Part shown: positions 1 through 11,041 of the stretch, piece by piece | How positions within the stretch are numbered: position 1 is the first letter of the stretch | Layout of the letters: every line of letters begins with the position of its first letter | Source of the DNA: Rhodobacteraceae bacterium XHP0102 | Lineage (GTDB): Bacteria > Pseudomonadota > Alphaproteobacteria > Rhodobacterales > Rhodobacteraceae | Direction: 5' to 3' | NCBI GenBank assembly: GCA_025751475.1 | Contig: JAOWLD010000002.1 | Location: forward strand, 562,501-622,632 | DNA length: 60,132 nt | The notes under the pieces: generated by a model | Told to the model about the DNA's origin: nothing | The model's input: the letters and a program-made list of their open reading frames with translations, nothing else | Database searches by the model: none | Position numbers and translations under genes: made by a program

Positions 1-1987
<1,987 letters not shown>

Positions 1988-2072
1988 TCCAGTAGAAGCC
2001 AGGTTTGGCGTCTAGGATTGATGAAAGCATCACACTCAGGTGTGCTGACTCGGATGTTTGTGTTTCTTTCTC

Positions 2073-2191
2073 GGTTTGGTGGTCATAGCGTGAGCAAAAC
2101 ACCCGGCTCCATTCCGAACCCGGCCGTTAAGTGCCACAGCGCCAATGGTACTGCGTCTTAAGACGTGGGAGAGTAGGTCACCGCCAAACCT
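2073..2191 (+). rRNA. rrf: 5S ribosomal RNA
   Basis: The gene lies about 85 bases after 23S. Its ends pair (GGTTTGGTGG with CCGCCAAACC), and the conserved core around CCGAACCCGGCCGTTAAG and the loop E/helix IV region GGGAGAGTAGGTCACCGCC are present. The length of about 119 nt is normal. The order 23S-5S-tRNA-fMet is common for rRNA operons in Rhodobacterales. Confidence 0.96.
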
Positions 2192-2273
2192 AGTAAGAGA
2201 CACGAACACCGATCTCTCTAACGATGCAGCCCCAATTTGCCTGAACCTTTCAGCCTTGGGGCCTGTATATTGG

Positions 2274-2350
<77 letters not shown>

Positions 2351-2375
2351 AAATTACCAATCATATCAGATGCTT

Positions 2376-2404
2376 AGTTCCCTAGTAAAATACTGGGGAA
2401 TTAT
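2376..2404 (+). terminator. hairpin downstream of the rRNA operon
   Basis: TTCCCTAG (2378-2385) and CTGGGGAA (2393-2400) form an 8-bp stem, with one G-T pair, around a 7-base loop. The stem can be extended by two pairs and is followed only by TTAT. It is plausibly the rRNA operon terminator, but the T-tract is weak. Confidence 0.4.
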
Positions 2405-2557
2405 AAGCGCATCTCATGTCAACGCCATGTCAACGTTTGGCGAGTCGCACCCCCAGAAAAGCCGTAATCGTTGGTAATCAGTCGAACCCAATGATTGTCG
2501 ATGACGTTCGTGCATATCGACACGGATTTAGCTGATGAGCGTGGCCTTTGATCTTCT

Positions 2558-3241
2558 TCAATGGCGACCGCAACATAATTTGTACTTCCGGCCTGAGCCA
2601 CATGAACATGGATCGTTCCTCCCCGGGCGGAGAGTAGCCTTGTGGGGCTTGCTAGACCGATTGGCAGGAACCGCTCCAGCCAGTTCCGGGCGAGATTGGT
2701 GCAGGATCGTCGCAACACAGTTGGGAATTAGGTCAGGCGCTTCGAGATCGATTTCGTCGATCTCGTCATCTGTAAACTTGCTATTGCCTGTGTAAATGTC
2801 CTGTAGCGCCATCATGAAGATCATCGTGGCTCGAGTTTCGTCATCGGCCAGGTCGAGCAGGTTTTCCCAAGCCTCCGGACGCAAACGCATCGCACGAGTG
2901 AAGCCGTCCACCCAAGGCTCCCAGAGAATCTCATCACTGTTCGGATCCACCTCGTAGATCGGCTCGATCCAGAGCGATCGGGTCATCGTTCCCGCCACGG
3001 AATTGTAATGCTCCATAACGGCGCCGATCGTTTCTTCCGCCGCCTTTTGATCCGGGAATTGCGCGTCGCCAGTTTCGCCCCACACCTCCGGGAGCCATTC
3101 CGACGGTGGAATCATCTCGGGGCAAGCCAGCACGCCGCTCACATACCCGTCGAGTTCGCTCAACGTCATGGGCATGTTATCGACTGGCAGCGCGAACAGG
3201 AGTTCGTTCAGGCGATCCAGCCGTTTTTCCTCTTTGGTCAT
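2558..3241 (-). CDS. YecA/UPF0149-family protein with C-terminal SEC-C metal-binding motif
   Basis: The 227-residue protein has two parts. The N-terminal ~170 residues are acidic and helical with the UPF0149 (YgfB/YecA) pattern, including the opening LSELDGYVSGVLACPEMIPP. The last 20 residues carry the SEC-C zinc motif, GRNDPCSCGSGRKYKLCCG. SEC-C tails are known from SecA and many small proteins, where they bind zinc and ligands. The ATG at 3241 follows AAAGGG at a good distance. It is the last gene of a minus-strand set after the RecD2-like helicase (76-base gap), so co-transcription is likely. The function is not known for this family; a chaperone or nucleic-acid-associated role would be guesswork. 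Confidence 0.85.
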   Translation of the reverse strand: MTKEEKRLDRLNELLFALPVDNMPMTLSELDGYVSGVLACPEMIPPSEWLPEVWGETGDAQFPDQKAAEETIGAVMEHYNSVAGTMTRSLWIEPIYEVDPNSDEILWEPWVDGFTRAMRLRPEAWENLLDLADDETRATMIFMMALQDIYTGNSKFTDDEIDEIDLEAPDLIPNCVATILHQSRPELAGAVPANRSSKPHKATLRPGRNDPCSCGSGRKYKLCCGRH

Positions 3242-3317
3242 GATCTGCCCTTTCTGTGTGCTGCCGTGATAATCAACGCGCGCATGAGGGTGAAGCCTTG
3301 GATAGACGCATCACCAG

Positions 3318-5489
3318 TCACTCCAGCCACTCATCCAGCTTCGACCAGCGCCGACGGCCTGAGACATTCTTTACCGCGATTGCCACGGCCTTCTTCTGAC
3401 CAACCAGCACGACGAGCTTCTTGCCCCGGGTAACGCCGGTGTAGATCAAGTTGCGCTGCAGCATCGCGTAGTGCTGGGTCATCACGGGGATCACGACGGC
3501 GGGGTATTCCGACCCCTGACTCTTGTGGATCGTGGCGGCATAGGCTGGAACCAGCGTGTCGAGTTCGCCAAAGAGAAATGTCACAGCGCGACCGTCGAAG
3601 TTCACGGCCACCTCGCCGTCATCGAGGTCGACATCCTCAATCATGCCGATGTCCCCGTTGTAGACGTCCTTGTCGTAATCGTTCTCGATCTGCATGACCT
3701 TGTCGCCCGGGGCGAAGGTCCATCCAAAACGTTCAACCTTCTTCTCCCCAGCGGGGTTCAGAGCGGCCTGCAGCTCGATGTTGAGGGACCGCGCGCCTAC
3801 GCCGCCGCGGTTCATCGGGCAGAGGACTTGGATGTCCTTGATTGGATCGAAGCCAAAACGCTGCGGGATGCGCTTGGCGACCAGCTCAACGATGCGTGGC
3901 ACGGCTTGCTCCGGCTCCGCGGCCGGGACGAAATAGAAGTCCGCCTCCCCATCGGGCTTGCCAAGATCGGGCAACTGCCCCGCATTGATAGCATGCGCCG
4001 TGGTGATGATCTTGCTCTGGGCTGCTTGCCGGAACACCTCGGTCAATCGGACCACCGGCACCGCGCCTGAGCCGATGATGTCAGCCAGCACCTGGCCGGG
4101 CCCGACAGAGGGGAGCTGGTCGATATCGCCGACAATCAGCAACGCCGCGGTGCTGGGCACGGCCTTCAGGAGCGACTGCATCAGCAGCACATCGACCATC
4201 GAGCTTTCGTCCACGACCAGCAGGTCGCAGTCGAGTGGATTTTCCTCATTGCGCTTGAAGCCGAAGGCCTTCGGGTCGAATTCCAGCAGCCGGTGGATGG
4301 TCTTGGCCTCCATTCCGGTGGCCTCGGTCATACGCTTGGCCGCGCGACCCGTCGGTGCGCAGAGGAGCAGCTTTACGGCTTTGGCCGCGAGGATGCGCAG
4401 GATCGAATTCACGATCGTCGTCTTGCCGACGCCGGGTCCGCCAGTGATCACCATGAGCTTCGAGCGCAGTGCCAGCCGGATCGCCTCGGCTTGACTGGCC
4501 GCAAGGGTAAGGCCCGTCTTCTGCTCGATCCAGGGTAGCGCCCTGTCTGCGTCGATCTCCGGCCAGGGCAGGGCGCCGGCGCGGATGCGCTTTACATGCT
4601 CGGAGATACCGTGCTCGGCGAGATACAGTCCGGTCAGGAAGATGCAGTCCGCGTCGGCCACGCGATCGGCCGTCACGGTCTCTTCGGCAAGTTCTTCTGC
4701 TAAGGCGCTGTCGATCAAAGGAGCAGGGACCTCGAGCAGCTTGCCCGCCAGCCCGATCAACTCGACCCGCGGCAAGCCACAATGGCCATCGCCCATCGCC
4801 TCGGTAAGCGCGAAGGAAATGCCCGCGCGCACGCGGATCATCGCGGTCTTCTCGATGCCGAGCTTCTCGGCGATCATGTCCGCGGTGCGGAAGCCGATGC
4901 CACGGATGTCCTTGGCCAGCCGATAAGGGTTCTCGCTCATGACCTGCACAGCATCCGTGCCATAGGTCTTGAAGATCCGCACCGCCCGCGCTGTGCCCAC
5001 CCCGTGCTGGTGTAGGAACACCATGATCTCTCGGATCACCTTCTGATCCGCCCACCCGGCCGTGATCTTGGCTGCGCGCATGGGACCGATGCCGGTGACT
5101 TCGCGCAGCCGCTCGGGTGCCGCCTCAATGATGTCGAAGACATCCTTGCCGAAGGCTTTGACCAGCCGCTTGGCATAGACCGGCCCGATCCCACGTATCA
5201 TGCCAGAGCCGAGATATTTCTCGATGCCGTCGGTCGTCGACGGCGCATGGGTTTTCAAGAAGTGTGCCTTGAACTGCAGGCCATGATTGCGATCGTTTAA
5301 CCAGACCCCAGACGCCGTGATCCACTCGCCGGCCGATATCATCGCTGCGTGGCCCACGGTGGTCACCAGATCCCGGTGCCCCCGCGCTTTCACCCGAAGC
5401 ACGCAGAAGCCGTTCTCGGAATTGTGGAAGGTCACTCGTTCCACAAGACCCGCGAGGACTTCGGTTGTGCTCTCGGCGGGTGGCTTCAT
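3318..5489 (-). CDS. recD2: RecD2-type ATP-dependent DNA helicase (SF1B)
   Basis: The 723-residue protein is a 5'-3' DNA helicase of the RecD2/RecD-like family. In order are an N-terminal OB-like domain (VERVTFHNSENGFCVLRV, ~15-32), helix-hairpin-helix repeats (~115-190), Walker A GGPGVGKTT (~350), Walker B VVDESSMVD (~425) and the C-terminal motif TIHKSQGSEYP (~653). The start at 5489 is chosen because its ATG overlaps the stop of the upstream nuclease gene (ATGA) and gives the normal RecD2 N-terminus; a longer frame would extend into that gene. RecD2 proteins act in DNA repair without RecBC. Here it is translationally coupled to a nuclease and a Fic gene, an unusual setting that suggests a mobile or defence role (inference). 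Confidence 0.9.
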   Translation of the reverse strand: MKPPAESTTEVLAGLVERVTFHNSENGFCVLRVKARGHRDLVTTVGHAAMISAGEWITASGVWLNDRNHGLQFKAHFLKTHAPSTTDGIEKYLGSGMIRGIGPVYAKRLVKAFGKDVFDIIEAAPERLREVTGIGPMRAAKITAGWADQKVIREIMVFLHQHGVGTARAVRIFKTYGTDAVQVMSENPYRLAKDIRGIGFRTADMIAEKLGIEKTAMIRVRAGISFALTEAMGDGHCGLPRVELIGLAGKLLEVPAPLIDSALAEELAEETVTADRVADADCIFLTGLYLAEHGISEHVKRIRAGALPWPEIDADRALPWIEQKTGLTLAASQAEAIRLALRSKLMVITGGPGVGKTTIVNSILRILAAKAVKLLLCAPTGRAAKRMTEATGMEAKTIHRLLEFDPKAFGFKRNEENPLDCDLLVVDESSMVDVLLMQSLLKAVPSTAALLIVGDIDQLPSVGPGQVLADIIGSGAVPVVRLTEVFRQAAQSKIITTAHAINAGQLPDLGKPDGEADFYFVPAAEPEQAVPRIVELVAKRIPQRFGFDPIKDIQVLCPMNRGGVGARSLNIELQAALNPAGEKKVERFGWTFAPGDKVMQIENDYDKDVYNGDIGMIEDVDLDDGEVAVNFDGRAVTFLFGELDTLVPAYAATIHKSQGSEYPAVVIPVMTQHYAMLQRNLIYTGVTRGKKLVVLVGQKKAVAIAVKNVSGRRRWSKLDEWLE

Positions 5490-5968
5490 GGCAGGCGCTG
5501 CCCCCGTCGCCAGTTCCATGGCATTAGGAATTCCCCAGACCAGATATTGCGCCCAGCGCGGCGCGCTTGATCTTCCGCTTCGATGTAATCCCGCGAATAC
5601 CGCCTGTAGGCAACGGCCCAACCTTCGTTGACGAGCCAGCGGTTCAGGTCCTGATTGTCTTGGGTGCAGACAGCGATCGCACGATCGTAACGGTCAACAT
5701 CGCGCACCGCGCAGTTCACCGTACGGCGACCAATCCGGTCGGACAGGGCGAGGGCCGCTTGCTGCCCACAACGCCACTCGTCACCGGAATTACGCCGGCA
5801 AAGCTGTCTGCTCTCCGGGGCATCAATGCCGTGTAGCCGGATGCGGACGCCGCGGATTTCAATAGTGTCAGCGTCAATCACGCTTGCGACACCGACAAGC
5901 TCATTCGCTGTGACGGGCGCTGCAGAAAGTAGCAGTGCGAGGGCGGCAACAATTTTCAGAAGCGGCAT
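5486..5968 (-). CDS. secreted staphylococcal-nuclease-like (SNase/TNase) protein
   Basis: The 160-residue protein starts with a signal peptide (basic start, hydrophobic residues 6-17, APVTANE near the cleavage site), followed by a thermonuclease fold: V..VIDADTIEIRG, RLHGIDAPE, then DRYDRAIAVC and the closing EGWAVAYRRY. SNases cut DNA and RNA with calcium. The conserved Asp/Arg/Glu pattern is present, so activity is plausible. Four cysteines (57, 67, 86, 96) fit an exported protein. Its ATG shares bases with the Fic stop (TAATG) and its stop overlaps the helicase start (ATGA), so the three genes are translationally coupled. An exported nuclease between two cytoplasmic proteins is odd. Confidence 0.88.
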   Translation of the reverse strand: MPLLKIVAALALLLSAAPVTANELVGVASVIDADTIEIRGVRIRLHGIDAPESRQLCRRNSGDEWRCGQQAALALSDRIGRRTVNCAVRDVDRYDRAIAVCTQDNQDLNRWLVNEGWAVAYRRYSRDYIEAEDQARRAGRNIWSGEFLMPWNWRRGQRLP

Positions 5969-7101
5969 TAGACCCTCAACAGGTCCAACAAGGGGTCAAA
6001 AGCATAGAGCGCCGCCCGGCGCCCGGCTGCAGGCTGCAACGTTCTTAGGAGCCCTGCCTCGACAAGCCGTCGGGACAGCAACCGCGCAGAGGTCGCCGGG
6101 ATGCCTGATCTTTCGACGAACCGATCATTGCGAAACACCGGGCTCGCGAATACGAAATCCAGCGCCTGATCGTGAAACTGCGAGTTCAGCACCTCACGGA
6201 AGCGCTCGCGCATGTCCACGTGCAGCCTGAAGATCGCATCAGCTGTCTCGATGTTCACCGTGGCCTGTTCATGCATGGCCTGAAGAAAGAAGATTACCCA
6301 GCCGGTCCAGTCTTCCTCAGCTGATACGGCTCGCATCCGTTCGATATATTCGTCTTTATGGGTCTCGAAGTAGCCTGAGACAAAGAAGTTGGGCTGGCTG
6401 AGCACACCTAGTCGCCAGAGCATCAGCGTGATCAGCATGCGGCCGATCCGGCCATTACCATCTTCGAACGGGTGAAGCGCTTCGAATTCCACATGTGCGA
6501 GAGCCGTGCGGATGAGCGGACGCGTCGCACTGGTGTTTATGAACTGGACCAAAGCCGCCATCGCAGGTTCAAGCTGCTCTGGGGCAATGGGGACGTAGTA
6601 AATCTTTCCGCGGCGCTCATCCCCGATGTAGTTCTGCTCGATTTTATAGCTCCCAGGGCGCTTTGTAGCGCCACGCCCGGCGGAGAGCAGTTGCTGATGC
6701 GCAGACCGGATAAGATGTTCCCCAAGCGGCATACCTTCAGCAAGGGCATCTTGCGCGCTTCGGAGGGCGCGCGAATAGAGGTAAGTCTCAATGTCGTCGT
6801 GGCGGGCATCACGATAGAGATCCGTGCTTCCGGAATCTTCCTCTGCTTCCAGGCGATAGAGGTCCTCAATCGTCGAGATCGTGCCCTCCATCCGCGACGA
6901 GGTCACCGCGTCCTGGCGGCGCAATGGAGCGAGGAACAGCTCGCCATTCACCATGCCTGATATCTTGGCGTCATAGCGTGCCAGCGAAGCCGCAGCCTCT
7001 TCCAGAGGGCCAAGCAGCCGTTCGTAATCCAGTGATTTGGGCGGGAAAGCACCCTCATGGTAGCGCACTGCATCTGCAAGATCGTAGGTTTTGGTGGCCA
7101 T
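5968..7101 (-). CDS. Fic-family protein (probable AMP-transferase), class II autoinhibited
   Basis: The 377-residue protein has an N-terminal Fic_N domain, a central Fic domain with the full catalytic motif HPFEDGNGRIGR (H210-R221), and a C-terminal winged-helix part (~290-377: RNDRFVERSGIPATSARLLS). An inhibitory motif S-x3-E-G is visible at S68-E72-G73, ahead of the Fic core, which is the class II arrangement in which a helix blocks ATP binding. Fic enzymes transfer AMP or other nucleotides to protein hydroxyls. The winged helix suggests that it may also bind DNA, and its upstream region carries repeated 10-base boxes. It heads a coupled set with SNase and RecD2. Confidence 0.92.
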   Translation of the reverse strand: MATKTYDLADAVRYHEGAFPPKSLDYERLLGPLEEAAASLARYDAKISGMVNGELFLAPLRRQDAVTSSRMEGTISTIEDLYRLEAEEDSGSTDLYRDARHDDIETYLYSRALRSAQDALAEGMPLGEHLIRSAHQQLLSAGRGATKRPGSYKIEQNYIGDERRGKIYYVPIAPEQLEPAMAALVQFINTSATRPLIRTALAHVEFEALHPFEDGNGRIGRMLITLMLWRLGVLSQPNFFVSGYFETHKDEYIERMRAVSAEEDWTGWVIFFLQAMHEQATVNIETADAIFRLHVDMRERFREVLNSQFHDQALDFVFASPVFRNDRFVERSGIPATSARLLSRRLVEAGLLRTLQPAAGRRAALYAFDPLLDLLRV

Positions 7102-7129
7102 TTTCTAGCTCAAACTGTCGTCAACGCGG

Positions 7130-7225
7130 TTTGATGGCACCCTAGTCACATCAAGCGCTGTTGACAACGAAATATAGTTGAATATTGCCATCAACGGCTT
7201 TTGGCCCTTGTTGGCTGCCATCAAA
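7130..7225. promoter_or_regulatory. inverted-repeat boxes upstream of the Fic gene (putative operator)
   Basis: TTTGATGGCA at 7130-7139 recurs as its reverse complement TGCCATCAAA at 7216-7225, and as a one-mismatch copy, TTGCCATCAAC, at 7186-7195. The Fic start codon is at 7101, so the boxes lie 29 to 124 bases upstream, in the divergent gap to the exonuclease I gene. The C-terminal winged helix of the Fic protein could be the reader (inference). Confidence 0.45.
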
Positions 7226-7374
7226 GTGTCTTGGCGGCACGAAAAAAGGGCAATGAGTTGCCAACCAGTCTTCTAACCGACATGGGCCTGCTGCGACTTT
7301 GGAAGGCAATGGTCGTGTCGGCTACGCGGTGCCTCAAGATGGATTCCCCTCACATTAGGGTGTAGGGAAGCTTC

Positions 7375-8754
7375 ATGGATTTTGTCTTTTACGATCTGGA
7401 AACCACGGGAATATCACCCGAATTCGACCAGCCGTTGCAGTTCGCCGCGATCTGGACGGATGAGAATTTCGTGGAAAAGGATCGGGTCAACATTCGCTGC
7501 CGTTTGGCGCCCCATATTCTGCCTTCACCGCAGGCCTTGGTCGTCACCCGTGTCACTCCGGATCAGTTGACAGACCCTCGCCTTCCGTCGCTGTTCGAGT
7601 TCTCGCGGCAGGTGGCCGAGTTCACCGAGCGATGGGCGCCGGCGGTCTGGGTGGGCTACAACACGATAAAGTTTGACGAGGAGGTGCTGCGACAGACCTT
7701 CTACCAGAACCTGTCGCCGAACATTTACGCCACGCAGTTCAATGGTAACACGCGCTTCGATATTCTGCCTGCAGTGTACGCCGCATATGTTCGGTGCCCT
7801 GATCTGCTCGTGTGGCCCACCGATGCCACGGAACGACGGAGCTTCAAGCTTGATCGGCTGGCGCCTGCAAATGGCTTCAACGCACACATCGCACATGATG
7901 CCCTGGGGGATGTCGAGGCGACCATCCACATCGCACGTCTGATCGCAACGCGCAGCCCAGCGCTTTGGTCCGAGTTGATCGACAACGCCCACAAGGCCCG
8001 CGTTCAGGCAAAGCTTGAAAGCTTCCGGCCATATGAGCTGGTCACGCGCTTTGGCGGCGGTGAGCCGCGATCCTATGTGGGCTGTTTCTGCGGATACTCC
8101 CACGGCAACAATGCGCAGGCGGCATTTTTTGACCTCGATGCTGCGGACCCAGCCGATTTTCTTGAAGCCTCAGATGAAGCGATCTTTGCCGCCGTGGACG
8201 CTACGCCGAAGATCATCAGGGGTGTGTCTACGAATAAAGCACCTGCGCTCCTCGAACACACAGCGCCCAGCGCAGAGCATCTGAACCGGGCGGCGGTCAT
8301 CGCCAACGCGCCTGAGTTTCGTAAGCGTGTAGGCGCAGCCATGGCCGCCCGCTTTGCCGAAGAGCCGGACGCTCCCCCCAAGCCGGTTGAGCAGCAAATT
8401 TATGGGGAATTCTATTCCAATGCCGACAAGCAGTTCTTGCAGGAGTTTCAGCATGCGACGTGGCCGCGCCGCCAAGAAATCGTCGCAAGCCTTTCAGATA
8501 CTCGGCTGCGTCAGCTCGGTCGGCGGTTGGTGGCGTTTTACTGCCCTGAACTGCTGACAGCAGACGAGATGGCGCTTTTCAAAGCCTATCTGCGTGATAA
8601 GTGGTCGGCGCCTGCCGCCCCTGAAACCGAATGGATGACTCTCGAAAAAGCGGCGGCTGCATTAGGCGATTTGCGTTCTGTCGCCGCCGCAGAGCCCCAT
8701 GAGCTTGAAGCGATTGCTTCCTTCCTGGCGGAATGGTGTGAAGTAGCCGCTTGA
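7375..8754 (+). CDS. sbcB: exodeoxyribonuclease I homologue (DEDDh 3'-5' exonuclease)
   Basis: The 459-residue protein is close to the E. coli exonuclease I length (475). The DEDDh motifs are visible: YDLETTG (D7, E9), GYNTIKFDEE (second Asp) and HDALGDVEAT (His and Asp of motif III). After the nuclease domain come the SH3-like and C-terminal helical regions typical of the family. Exonuclease I degrades single-stranded DNA 3'-5' in recombination and mismatch repair. The ATG at 7375 follows AGGGAAG. It is divergent from the Fic gene. It could be the chromosomal copy or an accessory paralogue; sequence alone does not tell. Confidence 0.88.
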   Translation: MDFVFYDLETTGISPEFDQPLQFAAIWTDENFVEKDRVNIRCRLAPHILPSPQALVVTRVTPDQLTDPRLPSLFEFSRQVAEFTERWAPAVWVGYNTIKFDEEVLRQTFYQNLSPNIYATQFNGNTRFDILPAVYAAYVRCPDLLVWPTDATERRSFKLDRLAPANGFNAHIAHDALGDVEATIHIARLIATRSPALWSELIDNAHKARVQAKLESFRPYELVTRFGGGEPRSYVGCFCGYSHGNNAQAAFFDLDAADPADFLEASDEAIFAAVDATPKIIRGVSTNKAPALLEHTAPSAEHLNRAAVIANAPEFRKRVGAAMAARFAEEPDAPPKPVEQQIYGEFYSNADKQFLQEFQHATWPRRQEIVASLSDTRLRQLGRRLVAFYCPELLTADEMALFKAYLRDKWSAPAAPETEWMTLEKAAAALGDLRSVAAAEPHELEAIASFLAEWCEVAA

Positions 8755-8847
8755 AAAGTTCCCAGTGCCGCACTGTTTGCTTGTGGGTGCATTCTCTGGC
8801 CCGAGTCGCTGAGCTGCTTCGCAGCGAGCCAACTTTAAGCTAACTGC

Positions 8848-9360
8848 TCAGCTAGTGTTACGGAAGAAGCCGATCGCCGAACACCCCTTCGCTCGATCAA
8901 GCTCAAGTGAGAAGGCCTTATGAACATCGTCGAAAATTGCTTCGCAAATGTTCTGCAGGACGGTTTCCAAGTCATTGCCACTATGGAATTGCTTCGAATG
9001 GTTGCCTACACTGATTTGCAGTCCAGGATCTGAGGGTCGGAATTCAATGACGGTGCGAACGAAAACGGTTCCGTCGTCCGACTGGTTTCTTATGTTGGTG
9101 CAGACGCCCATACTGATAGGCTCCAAGAAAGTCACTTTCCGACCATAGCAATCGAAAGCGGCATCACGGTACAGCTCCCCAGGTTCAAACTCACCGTGCG
9201 GTGGAACTGCGTTTACTGCGGTCTCGGGCCCACCCAAATAGGCGGCATAAGCTTCCATAATTTTGCGGCCGCTTGCCTTAACGTCCTGCAAAAACTCCCA
9301 GGTCTTTTCTCCGTAGTCTTTCGTCAGAATCTGAAGTTCTTCATATTTTGTGTTTGTCAT
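8848..9360 (-). CDS. hypothetical protein
   Basis: This 170-residue soluble protein, with no signal peptide or membrane segment, was not recognised. The start MTNTKYEELQ at 9360 is preferred over one 31 codons upstream because of the GAAGGTCAG ribosome site just before it. The N-terminal ~50 residues look helical (KTWEFLQDVKASGRKIMEAY). The middle has mixed strands (VRTVIEFRPSDPGLQISVG), and the C-terminus is helical again. It converges on the exonuclease I gene with a 93-base gap. Confidence 0.6.
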   Translation of the reverse strand: MTNTKYEELQILTKDYGEKTWEFLQDVKASGRKIMEAYAAYLGGPETAVNAVPPHGEFEPGELYRDAAFDCYGRKVTFLEPISMGVCTNIRNQSDDGTVFVRTVIEFRPSDPGLQISVGNHSKQFHSGNDLETVLQNICEAIFDDVHKAFSLELDRAKGCSAIGFFRNTS

Positions 9361-9507
9361 TCTCTGACCTTCCGAAATTTTATAGACTGACGCTGGATTA
9401 AAACTTACCGGTGTAGCCAAAAAATTCGGCGCGCGCAGTATCGTCCGAAACATTTTTGGCGAAGTTGCGGTCGAGAATCCTCAAGGGTGGCGCGCCAGTG
9501 TAACCTC

Positions 9508-9642
9508 TCACTTGCCCTTTAAAATTGCCGCAATGATGAGGCCAAAGGGGCCGAGTATTGCCCCCCAGAGCGCGCCTTTGCCACCATCGACGAAGAACCC
9601 GATGATGCCGAAGACGATGGCGCCTGCAATGATGAATTCCAT
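9508..9642 (-). CDS. small glycine-rich membrane protein (44 aa)
   Basis: This short frame encodes a protein starting [19 protein letters not shown] and ending IIAAILKGK. It is almost wholly hydrophobic, with two membrane-spanning stretches (3-18 and 25-41) separated by DGGKG, and its glycine spacing is zipper-like. A GAAAGGAAG sequence lies at ribosome-site distance from the ATG (9642). It resembles the small GlsB/YeaQ-type or PMP3-like membrane proteins only in size and composition. It follows the peptidoglycan-binding gene on the same strand. Confidence 0.55.
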   Translation of the reverse strand: MEFIIAGAIVFGIIGFFVDGGKGALWGAILGPFGLIIAAILKGK

Positions 9643-9719
9643 TATTTCGCTTCCTTTCTTGTTGCGGCCGCGTGCTCACGACACCGCCCCACTATGTGGG
9701 CCGCGCTGATGTGATGGTT

Positions 9720-11015
9720 CTATTCGCTAGCCTGAATGCCCAATGCCTCGAGCGTCGCGCGGTCAGGCGCTCCAGTGGCCGCTAAGCCGTTTTGTTCTTG
9801 GAAGGCGCGCATCGCGTTGCGCGACCCGTTCCCCCAAACGCCGTCCGGTGTGCCGGCATCAAAGCCTCCGGCGTTCAGCATGGTCTGGATGGCACGGTAG
9901 TCGTCGCGGGAGAGATCGAGCGTGGACCAGCCACACGCGCCAGCTACTGCCTCGATCGCCTCCTGAATGCCGGCAAGGTCAAACTCTGCGTCATAGCGTC
10001 GGCCATTGCCATCGGTCAGCCGGATGAAAAACTCTTCGGCATCGTAGAGGTTGCGCAAGAAGCCTTCGGACGCAGATCCAAAGAGCCCAGCGCCCTTGTT
10101 GTTGGTCAGTTCGTTCCAGCGGGTCGACTGCGCTGGTGCATCGTCGATCCGGTAGTTGATATCGAACGAGTTCCGCCGAATGGCGCTCATCAGAAAATCG
10201 TCTTGGACAAAGACGATGGATGTCTCGCCTTCACGGCACTGCGCGAGAAGCGCGGTGATCCCGCTGAAGCTGCGCGCATCGTAGGCCGAATAGTTGATTG
10301 CAACGACGGATGGGCTGTCATCGATCGCAGCGCGCTCCTCGTCGATGACCCACCAGCCCGAAATCCGATCCCCTTCGTTGTGCGCCTGCTCAAACGGTGC
10401 GAGGCTGTAATCGATGTCCGGGTGGTCGGGATCCGCCCAGGGCAGGGCAGCGGTCACCTCGTCACCATCTGCGGTGGACTCGGGCGATGGTGCGTCCTGG
10501 CTTGGCGGCGTCGGAGCTTCCACCTGGGGCGTTACCGGAAACGCGATGCCATAGCGCGCCTGCAAATAGGCCATCTGCAACTGGGCGAGTGTGAGTTTTT
10601 CGGTTTCGACGCGGCTTAGAGCCACCGCTTGTATCAGGCCTCCGGCGGATGCAGCCTCGCGTTCGGCCGCCTCGACACGCTGTTGTTGCGCGGCCATTTC
10701 GCCAAGAAGCTGCTCTGCACGTTCGGGATTAGGCTCTACGGCTGGTACGGTGACTTCTATGGTAGCGCCCGCAGCCTCAGCCTCTTGCCGGGCCTCAACA
10801 ATGGTGCGCAACAAAAGCAGTGCTTCTCTTCGGCTTTCGGCAAGCATGCGGATCAGTCCACCATCGTAACGGGCGATCGTGGCATCCACCTCGGTGATTT
10901 GGCTGTCGATGGCTGCGATCTCTGCATCGAGCGCCGAGCTATCCTGGGCCATTGTCTGCCCAGCAAGGCAGGTGCTGATCAGCAGCGAAGCGGTGAGCGT
11001 GCGCAGTTTCATCAT
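9720..11015 (-). CDS. exported VasI-like protein with C-terminal peptidoglycan-binding domain
   Basis: This 431-residue protein has a signal peptide (to about residue 23, TMAQ|D), a coiled-coil region (~25-150, rich in E, A, R and Q), a Pro/Ser-rich linker (~163-185), a domain resembling type VI-associated VasI (~215-360: CREGETSIVFVQDDFL, FLRNLYDAEEFFIRL), and a C-terminal PG_binding_1 domain (~370-425: IQTMLNAGGFDAGTPDGVWG, AMRAFQEQNGL). It should sit in the periplasm attached to the cell wall. No type VI secretion genes are nearby, so the name VasI should not be read as function. It lies 26 bases after the glycine-zipper lipoprotein gene, probably in one transcript. Confidence 0.75.
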   Translation of the reverse strand: MMKLRTLTASLLISTCLAGQTMAQDSSALDAEIAAIDSQITEVDATIARYDGGLIRMLAESRREALLLLRTIVEARQEAEAAGATIEVTVPAVEPNPERAEQLLGEMAAQQQRVEAAEREAASAGGLIQAVALSRVETEKLTLAQLQMAYLQARYGIAFPVTPQVEAPTPPSQDAPSPESTADGDEVTAALPWADPDHPDIDYSLAPFEQAHNEGDRISGWWVIDEERAAIDDSPSVVAINYSAYDARSFSGITALLAQCREGETSIVFVQDDFLMSAIRRNSFDINYRIDDAPAQSTRWNELTNNKGAGLFGSASEGFLRNLYDAEEFFIRLTDGNGRRYDAEFDLAGIQEAIEAVAGACGWSTLDLSRDDYRAIQTMLNAGGFDAGTPDGVWGNGSRNAMRAFQEQNGLAATGAPDRATLEALGIQASE

Positions 11016-11041
11016 GTCGGAGGTCCTTTCAGCGAAGCGCC

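Noticed and set aside
2415-2435. Tandem CATGTCAACG repeat shortly after tRNA-fMet as an integration scar or integrase arm site.
   Set aside because: Only two copies, no integrase in the window and no further copy at a plausible right end; on the other strand the TTGACA elements have no fitting -10 spacing.
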